From contig SEMN01000087.1 in assembly GCA_005408345.1 (NCBI GenBank), positions 1,178,001 to 1,242,000 on the forward strand: a stretch of 64,000 bases of DNA, written 5' to 3'. This stretch comes from Macquaria australasica (taxonomy: Eukaryota; Chordata; Actinopteri; Centrarchiformes; Percichthyidae). The notes below the pieces were generated by a model. It was given only the letters and a program-made list of their open reading frames with translations. It had not been told where the DNA came from and did no database searches. Numbering within the stretch: the first letter of the stretch is position 1; each line of letters opens with the position of its first letter. The translations under genes were made by a program, and so were the position numbers. Shown here piece by piece: positions 1 to 11,600 of the stretch.

Positions 1-330
1 AATTTTCCACCTCTTGTACCAACAGTTCCTAGTAACATGCCTTTCATGAGGATACCATCAAGTCTGGCCAGTCTGGAGATGAAGATTCCTCCAGAGAATC
101 CTTTGGGCCCCCATGGTTTGTTCAGCTCCCATATGCCTCAGGGAACAGCCATGCCCTCCTCCATCTCCACTGCGCCGCGACGATCGACCAAACAGCACGT
201 GTGTAATGTCTGTGGCAAGAACTTCTCATCTGCCAGTGCCTTGCAGATCCATGAGCGCACTCATACAGGGGAGAAGCCTTTTGCCTGCAACATCTGTGGC
301 AGGGCTTTCACCACCAAGGGAAATCTAAAG
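1..330 (+). CDS. sall4: sall4 penultimate coding exon (partial)
   Basis: It reads in frame 1 from the window edge, so the ATG at 37 is an internal Met and not a start. It encodes a Pro/Ser-rich linker, the first finger of the terminal pair and most of the second. The donor is AAG|GTAAGT. Confidence 0.9.
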
Positions 331-904
331 GTAAGTCATCCTTGTCTGACAAAGTGCTGAATAGGCCATTTTCGGTCCATTTTAAGTATGTACTTGGGAA
401 TAATGTAATATCAAGTGTTTTGATTGGATTGTAATTAACTGTGTGTCTTCTCTTTAGGTGCATATCGGCACTCACATGTGGAACAACTCGTCACGGCGTG
501 GCCAGCGTCTGTCTCTGGATAATCCCATGGCGCTGATGGCAATGAGCTCCGAGGCTAAGATGTTGCCAGACATTATGCAGGCCCCCAAAGAACTGGGTGC
601 TCCACAAATGAACTTTGACACGACTCTGTGGAACCAGTATGCTGCTGCCTTCAGTGGTGGCCTGACCATGAAGACCAATGAAATTTCTGTCATCCAGGGT
701 GGTGGCATCCCACTCCCTGGGAGCCCTGCCGGTGGGCCTCTGATTGGATCCACAGGAGGCCTCATGAAGATGGATGGGTCCCAGTCCGGCTTGCCAGCCT
801 CCACGGCTGAAATTGAGAAGAACGGCACAGACAGTGTGCCAAAATCGCAGTTCCCACATTTCATGGAGGAGGGTAAAATTGCAGTTAGTCAATTTATCAC
901 TTGA
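1..904 (+). CDS. sall4: Spalt-like zinc-finger transcription factor, C-terminal part (5' end outside window)
   Basis: The coding sequence joins 1-330 and 458-904 and is open at the left edge. The intron 331-457 starts GTAAGT, ends TTTAG and sits in phase 0. The product carries the paired C2H2 fingers typical of the C-terminal cluster of spalt proteins: finger one (CNVCGKNF, then HERTH), the TGEKPF linker, and finger two (CNICGRAF, ending VHIGTH), which is split by the intron between GNLK and VH. A GTHMWNN stretch and about 140 low-complexity residues follow to a TGA at 902-904. SALL proteins are nuclear factors; the C-terminal cluster of SALL4 is known to bind AT-rich DNA. The sequence alone says SALL family. 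The choice of sall4 over sall1 or sall3 rests mainly on adjacency to atp9a and nfatc2. Confidence 0.9.
458..904 (+). CDS. sall4: sall4 terminal coding exon
   Basis: It follows acceptor CTTTAG and begins GTG (Val), completing the last zinc finger (VHIGTH), then encodes a Met/Gly/Ser-rich tail ending KIAVSQFIT and a TGA stop. Its first codon is not an initiator. Confidence 0.9.
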   Translation: MHIGTHMWNNSSRRGQRLSLDNPMALMAMSSEAKMLPDIMQAPKELGAPQMNFDTTLWNQYAAAFSGGLTMKTNEISVIQGGGIPLPGSPAGGPLIGSTGGLMKMDGSQSGLPASTAEIEKNGTDSVPKSQFPHFMEEGKIAVSQFIT

Positions 905-1446
905 ACACAGTATTTGAATGTCTCCTTTGTGAATGAGGTACAATCAATATTCAGAGAAAACTCTGTAGAATTCTGCTTAGATTGTTTGAATTTTTCCAGT
1001 AACTTCATTGCAGCTCTCCTCCCTCCTGATCTGAATGATTCTCAAGTGTTAGTTGAACTTGATATAACTACTGTAGTTGTATTTTATTTTATATAAATAT
1101 ATATGCGGGTATTTTTTTCCTGTCTTTTTTTTTTTGCTGTCTATCCAGGAGTTTGAATGTATAACTTACTTGAAACTGCTTTAATTCAGCCTGTCTCCTC
1201 GATACTTTTGAAGGATTTTGACTTTAATAGGAAAGGTTTCAGGACATGACTTTTAAGGACACCATGCCTCAGTGTTCAGAAGTAATGGTGTAGTTAACTA
1301 TATGTATCTATAATGACTACTTTCCTTCCTATTGTGTGCCATAGGTTTTATGACATTGTACATTTTTGTAGTGGTAAATGTCATTAGCATGTCTCATTTT
1401 GTAGGAGTTTTTGATCAGACTGACAAACTATTCCACTGTCTTGTCT

Positions 1447-1452
1447 AATAAA
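1447..1452 (+). other. Candidate polyadenylation signal AATAAA
   Basis: First exact AATAAA after the sall4 stop. Only the hexamer supports it. Confidence 0.4.
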
Positions 1453-2374
1453 TCAATGTGCAACAGTTCAGTCATCAGTTTCAGATAATGTAGATTATAA
1501 AATAGGCTTTGCCAAGTGCCTAACCCGAACTGTACATGTTGCTGTTGTCCTTCACTGCACCATAAGGTTGTCATGAAGACTCTGTTGGACTGATAAATTA
1601 GTGTGTTGTACCGTGTAGCATTACACGTATTTCATGTTTTCATCAGTTTACAAAAGTTACCCCCACCCCACAATATTCCACTTGTAAATCTGCAGAGTCA
1701 AGTTTAGTTGGCTGAGGTCTGAAGGCTATTTATATGCTTAATGTTCTCATGCCTGCACTTTATTTCGGGTTGTAGTTACATTTACATTTTATAGTTACAT
1801 TTCACCGCTTTTATTGAGATTGCTGAACAGGGAAAGGGCAAATCGACAATTTTGTTAACTTTTCCTTCCTTTCAGATTTTGTTTGAAACAACAATTTAGA
1901 ATAATTCTCAGACTTGACTTTTTTTCTAGCTTATCTTATCAACTTGTAGCATCATTTATTTATTTATAATTCACCAAATGCTTGAGTTTAGGGGGTAAGT
2001 TCTACCTCGTTTAGATTTTAGTTGTCCTCCACGCTCCCTACTCTCAACGCAATGCTCTGTACATTTTCCGATACATTCTTGAGTATGCGATAAGATTTTT
2101 CATTCTCAACCTGCTGAGTTGAACAGTAATGAATGTATCACTGGACACTTTACACATCTCAGAATGGTCAGAGTACTTTTGTAGTCCCCTGCTGTACATT
2201 CCTAATCGATATGCATTTGCCAAGTTGTGCCTTTCTTTAGCAAACCATGTCAAAACTGCTTTCAAGTTGTCTCTACAAATCAAGTGATGTTGAGCCAATT
2301 TGGCCTGTTTACAATGTAAATTTTTTTTTGTTTTTCAAATGTTTCTTCACCTAAAATGTTTTATGATTTTGAAA

Positions 2375-2380
2375 AATAAA
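2375..2380 (+). other. Candidate distal polyadenylation signal AATAAA
   Basis: Exact AATAAA about 1.47 kb after the sall4 stop, followed by a T-rich stretch. It could mark a longer sall4 transcript. Confidence 0.4.
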
Positions 2381-2400
2381 ATCAGGGTGACTTTTTCAGC

Positions 2401-3587
2401 ACTTTTCCTGTCATTACTTCACCACAGACGAGACATTGTTATCAAACTTCTTTGAGCAGATACCCGAGGACAAAAACGCTCTCCGACTGCATAGAGTAGG
2501 CTGGAAATTTATTTGATAGTGTTGCTCGACCCACTAAAACGTACCCTACCTCTACGCTAATTTCTATGACAGCACAGGTAAGTTTTGAATGCACATAAAA
2601 TCCCTAATTTACATCAATTCACCTTCAGATGACTCAAGTGAAGTATTCCCCTCTTTTCTCATGACCCACCAGTAGCCATTAATCCCTTGCCATTTTGCAT
2701 CCGCAACAAAAAACAATTTGCATCCACAACTAAAGAGTACTCTTCAATCATGTGTCCACAATCCATTTTAGGTCAGCTATACGGTGGCATTTTCCTTTAC
2801 AATGTTGACATGATACTAATATAATAATACTCTGCATTATTGTCATTATAGAGCACTCAAACTAGTAGTGGGCGTACAGTGAGTAAGTAGAAATGCAGAA
2901 CACCTGTCCTGTAATACAACAGCACTACAATAATTCCTATTATAGATGACACAACACAGTTGTCCAAACATTCACAAAAAAGTACAAATACAAAAGACCT
3001 GGACATGCAAAGACAAAAACATTTAAAATAAAATGTACTATGAGGTTTCATGTATAAAATTAAAGCATGGCACAGGATAGAAACATTAAAAGTTAATACA
3101 ATTTCTTTTCAGTGTGGTGGCCGCCCCAAATCATAATAAAAACACTGATGTGCCTCTTCAACATTACACAACTAAGTGAAATCTAAGTTGTGGCATGCAT
3201 TATACAAATACATATATATACAAAACATTTTCTGCAGTAGTGTACATTCACCCATCTCTCGTCTTTCTGCTTCCTTTTATAAAAAGTTTTTAGAAGCTTG
3301 TAATCTGTTAAGCTGTTCAAATTTTGCACCCCACAAGGATTTAGATTCAAAAGAGCCTATCTATGAATTCTGATTAAATTCTCGACTATGCCTAGTATTA
3401 TACTGTACCTTTGCTGGTTTCTAGTGTGCATTGCCTGGTGCCTGCTATTGGACTGCAATATATTGAAAGGTGTTTCTAATATTTTGTCCACCTCACCTAA
3501 CCTATAAAGAGAACTAAAAATACAATATAATACAATCCAACACAACACCATAAACTACAGCCTTAAAAATGACCAGTATTTGTCACA
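2401..3587. other. Intergenic DNA, nothing recognised
   Basis: AT-rich sequence between sall4 and the next repeat. Short open frames here have no similarity I recognise and no splice context. Confidence 0.5.
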
Positions 3588-4184
3588 CAGTAGCAGTAGT
3601 GAAAGAAGTATTCCGATCCTTAAATTAATTAAAAGTAGAAATACCATAATGCATAAATACTCTGCTACAAGTAAAAGGCCTCAGTGGAAAAAACCTACTT
3701 GAGTAAAAGTACATATACAGTATTACCAGCAAAATGTACTTAAAGTATCAACATTAAATGAATTTATTAATTTATAAACCTTTTCTCAGGATTGTGTGGG
3801 CATGAACAGACTGGGCTTGATTCTTTTTTTGTTTCATTAATACATGGATTTTGTTGGTGACCTCAGATCCCAGCATATTTTTGCACAGGTCCAATCTGAG
3901 CAGGTCTAATCAGCCACAATAGCTGAAAACACCTGTATTTAATCTATAATAATGCATCATATTCCATACTTTGATCACTGTAATGTAAAATCAAAGCATT
4001 TAGAAACTATAGCTGTTAAATAAATGTAGTGGAAGTACATTACAATATACAAATCCCCTCTGAAATGTTGTGGAGTAAAAGTGTAAAGTAGCATAAAACT
4101 GAAATACTCTAATAAAGTACAAGTACCTCAAAATTGTGTGTGCAGTGCTTTAGTAAATGTACTTAGTTACTTTCCACCACTGCT
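3588..4184. mobile_element. Non-autonomous DNA transposon relic with imperfect terminal inverted repeats
   Basis: The left end reads AGTAGTGAAAGAAGTATTC. The right end, reverse-complemented, reads AGCAGTGGTGGAAAGTAACT. The interior is full of AAAAGTAC/GTACTT motifs. The look (interspersed AGTAAAAGTAC blocks, ends in CCACCACTGC) matches a very common teleost interspersed repeat as I recall it. It has no coding capacity. Family name not assigned. Confidence 0.6.
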
Positions 4185-4439
4185 TGGTAGTTTCCCCAAG
4201 ACAGCATTATACAGCGATAGATCCTCCCCTGTTGCTTCTGATGGTACCTACCAGAAATAATACATAGGTAAACCATAACTAATAGTTATAATGTAACACT
4301 AAAACATCCACTTACCTGCAAATTATATATTTATAGGTTAAAATACACACCGTTTTTAATGTGCACATATAATTCATCACTGTCAAATATAAATCCTGCA
4401 CGCTATACTGTATATAGACATGCAAATACTGTACATAAC

Positions 4440-4715
4440 CACCCACTTCAAGTACATCTATTCTTCTTTGTACTATTTGTAATGTTTTTAATTTACAGAA
4501 ATACTTGACTTGTATATAGACATTGTATGTTGTTGGTCATTGTTCCTTGTTTACTTATCTTTGCTGAGCTTTGTTGTTTTTTGTTTTTTTTTAGCTGAAC
4601 GTCTATTTCTATCTTCCTGTAAATTGTTCTTGAGAGCAACTGAAAACTGGAGTCAAATTCCTTGCGTGTGTTCACGTACTTGGCCAATAAAGCTTATTCT
4701 GATTTGGATTCGGCA
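4440..4715 (+). mobile_element. Probable 3' tail of a non-LTR retrotransposon
   Basis: A T-rich stretch is followed by AATTCCTTGCGTGTGTTCAC, then a GGCCAATAAAGCTTATTCTG end and a degenerate TCTGATTTGG run. This resembles the 3' ends of teleost LINEs that finish in a short oligomer repeat. No reverse-transcriptase frame remains. Confidence 0.45.
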
Positions 4716-4794
4716 CCAAGCAATATACAAATAAAGAGTTATTCAGTCCTGCAACTAACACTGACAACAAAAATCTGAAATCAAAATATTTTAT

Positions 4795-5600
4795 TATGAA
4801 ACGGGTCCGTGGCTCGCGGTTGGTGTAGTGCTGCAGGTGCTCCGTCCCAGCAGCGCCGGCGTGCTGACTGTGTGAGTGACAGCCGAGAAGCCTCCGCCCA
4901 GGACCGCTGCAGCCAGGCGGACTTCCTACAGCTTCCAGCCGCTACCAGGAGCTGCAGGAATGACCGACAATATACCCCTACAGCCCGTGAGACGGCCGAA
5001 AAGACACGACAGTAAACACAGAAATGGGTAAGGGGCGTTATACAGCTCAGAAATATTAACACGGAGCCATTTGTTAACGCGTTTGGCTCGTCGGCTTCCG
5101 CTGATGTCAGTTAGCCGTTAAATTGTTTACAGGAGCGCGTCGACGTTGTCTCAATAACCAGCTAAGCGGTGGCGGTTTTTAGGGGGAAAATAGCATTTAG
5201 GGGGAAAACAGCGGCTATCAGATACATACATGCTAATAAAAAAAGTATGTGGACATTCACTGTTGCTTTTAATAAGCTAGACATCCTTGTTCCGGGGTGC
5301 AGTTGGAGCAAGTGCATTTGACGCCCATATCAATATTTGCTCGGCTGACTTGAGCTGAGTCTGTCAGTGAGCAGACACTTAGGCCCCCGGATTAAAAGAG
5401 CCGCATCCTAACTTCACATGCCGGCCAAGTGATGCTTTGTAGGTTTATTTTTGGGCACCACGGAGACGGGCAGGCCTCGTTAATGGTGATGGGAGAAACG
5501 CGCACAGGGCGTCAGGCTGACGTGCAGCGCTGACGCGCAGCCAATAGTCTGATCAGGCTGTCGTGGTGACGTCACCTCCTGTAATAAACACATTGATCAG
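4795..5600 (+). promoter_or_regulatory. atp9a: CpG-rich 5' region of atp9a (putative promoter and first-exon island)
   Basis: Base composition shifts abruptly from AT-rich to GC- and CpG-rich around the first coding exon and stays so into intron 1. No TATA box is evident before the start codon. A CCAAT box (5541-5545) and a palindromic CRE TGACGTCA (5567-5574) lie inside the CpG-rich part of intron 1. The transcription start cannot be placed from sequence. Confidence 0.5.
4960..5027 (+). CDS. atp9a: atp9a coding exon 1
   Basis: Encodes [18 protein letters not shown] and a few more residues of the cytosolic N-terminus. Donor GG|GTAAGG leaves two bases for the next exon. Confidence 0.93.
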
Positions 5601-8600
5601 ACTCGAGATCTGGAAATGATCTGTCATAATGCTGACATTTTGCAGCCAGCAGCTCTATGTGCAGTACTTTCTGCAGCTTGAAAGTATAATTTATATGACC
5701 GTCGCTGTATCCGACTCACCTGTCCACCCTCTGACATGGCACTTATTTATTAGGTACACCTAGCTAAAACTGAGGCAGTCTAATACAAACGTACTGCAAT
5801 GAATCCTGCCTTCATGAAGATTATGATGTTCAGTTTTATATCAATGAGGGGAGGCTAAATAATAGGAACACGTCTCTGTATAATGCAGTGTAGTAACACC
5901 TCTCTTAAGCAGTTTCAAGAAAAACTGATCATTATAACTTTAATGAAGGTTGGATTTATTGCAGGGCTGTTTTATTCGACTGCATTAGTTTTAGCTAGGT
6001 GTACCTAATAAACTACAAAACCAACTAAAAATTGCAATGAAGTGACCCATATATCAAAAAGTAATAGCATCAAGATCTACATTAAAGCTGAATAAGAGGA
6101 AACAGATTGATATGGATAATTAATTAAGAGTTTAAGTCATTTTTCAAGCAAAAATGACAGAAATGTACTGCCGCTGCAGCTTTCAAACAGACGAGACATT
6201 TGAATATACCAACTGGGGTTCTGGGACATTTTAATAGGCATTTCTCTCTATTTCTTTTAATATTTTATAGTAATAAAACAAGGGTTAGCGCAGTGGTCCC
6301 TCACTATGTTAAGCTGGTATTTTATACTTTGAGCAGTCTGATCTGTGGCAGAATAATCAATATCAAAAATAAAGCAGACAATTTGCCTTGTCAGACTATC
6401 ATACTGTGAAAAGCACATGTGTTGCTAATAACATTAATGATGGCTTCATTCTATTCAAGTGTCCCAGTAAGCTATCATGGCAGTGTGACAGTGAGTCAGC
6501 CATCATTCATTTTATTATTTACCCCTGTGTTTTTCCTACTGTGTACATGTCAAGATGTCTTCTGTGAAAAAAGCCTATGGTTAGCTGCAGCCCTAATCTG
6601 CTGTAGGGATGCACTGCAGGTTAGCTATCTCTGAGAGGCGTCCCAAAAGAGCAACATGAGGATTATTTTACTCAAGATTGCAGAAACCATTGCTTTACAA
6701 TGACAGAGCTCATTCTTGTTTTTGCCATTCTCTCTCCGTGGGCCTGATGTAACCACATGTTTGGTTTCTCCCTGAATATGAGCGATACAGGAATCCCAGC
6801 TGTAGCGTAGAAAGAGGAAGAGGAACCTTGTGTTTGGTGTCCCGATCCACTGCAGGCTTATCACACAGTATACAAATGTAATTAACTGCAGTAGAAAAGT
6901 TGTCAAGCCTGGCAGACAGCTTTTGAATATGGCGTTCATCTGTCATAAAAGTAGTGTTTGCTTAATGTCCTTTCTCTGAAGGGAACCATTTGGTCTGCAG
7001 CTAAGAGAGGCTGTATATTTGTCACACCTATATTTTCTTTACAGTCAGTGTTTTATAACTTACTAAGTCGTTCAATTATTAATCGCGAGGTCACTGGGCT
7101 GATTGATATGGAATGTTTTGTTTGGGTAGAGGGAAGGGAGTGGCCGCCTTTTTCCAGATGAAGTTAATAATTATTTTGTGAGGCATAAACTCTCCAGATT
7201 CCATGCTCATGGACCTTTAGCTCAGCCTTGTCTGTTCTGTGGGTCTGTAGCTGCAATAGGCGATACATTAACTAAGGGATGTGACAAGAAATTCATTAAA
7301 AATGGAGCCGTTATCTCGACAGCGTCACACAATACAGCACAGGTTTATGAGTCAAACTACAGAATCTTCATTTTAAAGTGAATTATCCTAAATGAATCAA
7401 CTAAATCCTGAATATTATGTCAATTGTTTTTCATTTATCTGGCTATTTATCGAACGTGTGAAATTCCTTAACCTTCCCCTCCTCTTCCTCTCAGGTGCTG
7501 CCCGTGGTCGAGATGCTGTGGCATGGGGGACTTCCGTCCCCGTACCGTGTGGCTCGGCCACCCAGAAAAGAGGGAGCAGAGGTACCCCAGGAATGTCATT
7601 AACAACCAGAAGTACAACTTCTTCACCTTCCTGCCTGCGGTTAGTGTCAGTCAAAGGTCACCCCCCCCCCCACCGCCCGCTCTCCACCCTCCTGCTCCCT
7701 TTAACCCCCAAAACCACCACCCACCTCTCTCTGCCTGGTCCTGACTCACTGTCACTTGTTGGACACATTTTCCCATTAAGACAATCATAATCTTTGTAAT
7801 CTGGTCATCATGGCTGCCATCTTGTACTCCTCACTTGCTAGTAATGTGGATGGTCATTGTAGTGTTGTACTCATTTTTAAATCGCTGTGGATCAGAGGAT
7901 CACATTAGGCCTGCAACTATTTTCATTATCGATTAATCTGATGGTTTCCGGATAAATCGATTAATAATTTAGGCTATAAATTGTCATAAAATAATAATGC
8001 CCATTGGTGTCTATAAATCACTTGTTTTGTCCGACCAACAGTTCAAAACCCGAAGATGTTCAGTTTACAATAATATAAAACAGAGAAAAGCAGAAAACAG
8101 TCATATTTAAGAGGCTGGTACCAGCAAATGTTTGGCATTTTGGCTTGAAAAGGGACTCAATGAATGAATTTCTGTCGATCGACTAATCAATAAATCATCT
8201 AATTGCGTCAGCTCTAGATCAGGTACGTGCTTCAAATGTGGATATAGTTTGTGTTTTCAGGCTTACATATCTTTAGTTTAATCTAAGACTACTGTGGTCT
8301 TGTTTGCATATAGTCAGCCTAATGCCTCTGGATGCTTAGACACATATAGGCGCTGGTTACATTTTTACTTATATGACTTATGCCAGAGGGCGTTTTCTGA
8401 CAGATGCACAGTTTGCACTGTCATAGGAATGTACCGGCCTGATATGCAGCTGAGACTTGGTTTGTAAATAAAATATTGATTGCTTTCTTCAGTTCACATG
8501 GCGGCAGAAAAGAAGATCATTAGTCATGTTAAAATGAAGATCTTTAAATGGTGTAGAACTGCAACAATTAGTCGATTTAATCGATTAGTCAATTTGAAAA

Positions 8601-11600
8601 AAATATTTTGATAATTTATTAATCGTTTCTGTCATTTGTCAAGCAAAAATGTCAAACATTTGCTGCTTCCAGCTTCTTAAATGTGAGGATTTGCTGCTTT
8701 TTTTTTGTCATTTATGACAGTAAATGAAGAGTCTTTGAGTTTTGAACTGTTGGTCGGACAAAAGAAGCAATTTGAAGACGTCACTTTGGGCTCCGGGAAA
8801 TTGTGTTGAGCAATTTTCAAATATTTTTGACATTTTATAGATTAAACGATTAATTGTGAAAATAATCGGTAATGAAAATAATCGTTAGTAGCAGCACTAA
8901 AATGGTGAAAAGAGAAGCGTGAAAGATAGTTTCAGCCACATTTAGTACCAGATCTTTATGATGACATTCTTAGAAGAATATGTCAGTGCCAGATGTAACA
9001 TTGGTTGGAGATTTCTGGACAGCAGTTACTAAGCTGTGTCTTTGACCCTTACATTTTGCTCAGCCTGATTTACATATAAATTTGTTTTCCAGACATTCAG
9101 TTGTCTTAAGATCTTATGACTTTTTCTGTATATGTAGTCAGATATTGAAAGTAGCTCAGATTTGTTTGTGAAGCAGAAGACATGAGCAAAGCCTTTTTTG
9201 CATTGCAAATTGTGATGCTTTTTATTTACTTTGGTTCATGCCAAGAAGTTCTTCACACTAGAGCATATTATGGTCTTTGCGTTTCTGTGCATGGTTTAAT
9301 GTTCTCTACCCTCCACTTGACAACAGGTTTGGAAATGACACACAGCAGCAGTGTGGTAGTAATCTTGCACACTGGTGGTAATGAAAGTTGTTGCATGAGT
9401 GTTTATTTTAAGGATGACACTAGTGGAGGCAAAGCTTCCATATGTGTGTGCATATTGTTCCATATCTCTTAGGCTGGTGAAAAGATTCCTAGCTTAAAAC
9501 TGGGTTGTATATGGTTGAAAATGTTTTACTTTTTAGTGGAGGTGGGTGATATGTCAGTATGTAGCATGACATTGTATACATTTGTCTACAGTCAAGAGAT
9601 TTTGCCATCCTGTTTATATTCAGTTATCCCTTTTAAATTTCTGGGTGAATAATAAAGCCATTGTGGACAATATTGGATTTAATTCAGATTTTTTAATTTA
9701 CTGGATTTTATCCAGAAACAGTTTCTCGTTTGATTGTCCAGAATTTTTACAATGTTATGATTATGGCTGCATCTAAAGATTATTTTCATTATCGATGCAT
9801 TTGCACATTATTTTCTCAAAAATATCAATTGATTGTTTGGTCTGTAGAGTGTCAGAAAACAGTGAAAAATGGCCTTCGCAATTTCCTAAAGCCCAAGGTA
9901 AATAGCTTGTATTGTGCATCTAACAGGGTAAAAATCTTCACTTTACTTTCATGAAAGACTAAAGAAACAACAAATATACACAATTTTAGAAGCCACAACC
10001 AGTCAATATTTGTCATTTGCTTAAAAAATGGCAATTAATATTCCACAGACTAATCGACTAATTGTTTCCACTCTAATTATGATATATATCTATATCACGA
10101 TATAGAATTACATATACTGTACAGTGATAGAGGATTTTTTCCGTATTGCCCATTCTGACTTTTTAGATTTCTATATAATTGCTGGGATACCTGTTCTGTC
10201 AACAGAATTGTATTCTCTAAAAGGGCAGTTTTATTTTAAAGGAAACATTGTTAAACCTGTCACACATAAAATATTGAAATTGTGTTTTCATTTTCACAAT
10301 TTATGTTTCTAGAAGCTCAAGCTTAGATGACTTTTCGTCTCCAGGTCCCCAAAACAGTGACGGCACATGGAGACCAATGGTGTCGAATACATTTTCTGCG
10401 TCTAATACATTTTCTGTCAAACTCAGTCATCAGTCATGGCCTCAAAAGAAATAAAGTCCAGCAGTAAATGTCAGATCCAGTCATATGCACAATAACGTGC
10501 CACACGGCAATGTCTCACTCTGTGCTTCTTTGTTTTCTGTTCACAGGTGCTGTTCAATCAGTTCAAGTACTTCTTGAACTTGTACTTTTTGCTTTTGGCT
10601 TGCTCTCAATTTGTCAAGGAGCTACGCTTAGGTGCGCTCTACACCTACTGGGTCCCTTTGGTACGTGTTCACAAAGCTTGTTCCCCATGATTATTTAATA
10701 TCATGGTTAATCAACTGCAATTTTAATACTTAATTTGTGTTCAGTGCATCTTGGTATTTTCTGATGGAAATGTTCAGGTATTTCCCGCAAACATAGTTGC
10801 TACAGCACTCACATGTGTAAAGTTGGTTTGTTGTTCTCCACTGTGGAGAAAATAACTTATTAAATGTTGACTTTTCACTCCCCAGGGTCTTGTTTTGATT
10901 ATTACCATCATGAGAGAGGCAGTTGAAGAAATAAGATGCTACCTCCGAGACAAAGAAGTCAACTCTCAGATTTACAGCAAGCTTTCAACAAGAGGTAAAG
11001 ATTAGAAGCCTGGACAGCGTTGGTTATGTTTTTGTCTGTGTCGATTTCTGAACCACGTTGCTTATTTCTCAGCATCAGTGTCTATTAACTGTAGGAGGTT
11101 GGTCCTATTAAAACTTACTGGGGCTAGGGGAAACGGTGGGTAATTCAAAGCAGAGATGTAAAAGTGTACATAAGAGGCCTTGGTATAAAGTGCTACCAGC
11201 AATAAAAAGCAGGAGACCTCTTGTGGTTTCCATCACTTTGCCCCTTTGATGTGGCAGCTTGTTTTACCCATAAACACAATGGCCGGTTGCCTCCATGATA
11301 GCGGCCCCCGTGCATATCTTGTGGTTTACAGAAACTTTATGTCAGAACTTGATGTGTTGTTTTCTAGCATAGGAAGGAAATGGTTTGTCTAAGTTTTGTT
11401 AAATTACATGAAAATGTTTTATTTTCTCAATCAATCAATCAATCACACTTTATTTGTATAGCACCTTTCATACAGGATAGTGCTTCACAGATGACTGACA
11501 AGCTAATAATAAGTGTAGACCGTAAAAACAACAACAAAAAACAATTTAACATTTGAGAACAATGCACGCCAGAACATAACAATGATGAAAATGTAATAAA

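Larger units (their letters stand above)
905..2400 (+). other. sall4: sall4 3' untranslated region (extent inferred)
   Basis: This is AT-rich non-coding DNA after the sall4 stop. AATAAA hexamers lie at 1447-1452 and 2375-2380, so the transcript could end near 1470 or near 2400. No protein-coding potential or known repeat was recognised here. Confidence 0.5.

Noticed and set aside
37..39. ATG at 37 as the start of a small zinc-finger protein
   Set aside because: The frame is open to the window edge upstream, the sequence is the C-terminal part of a spalt gene, and the finger continues in the next exon.
458..460. Position 458 as a start codon
   Set aside because: The codon is GTG directly after a splice acceptor and completes a zinc finger begun in the previous exon.
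4809..5015. Open frame beginning in the atp9a leader
   Set aside because: It begins with GTG, overlaps the real exon 1 in another frame, and has no recognisable similarity.
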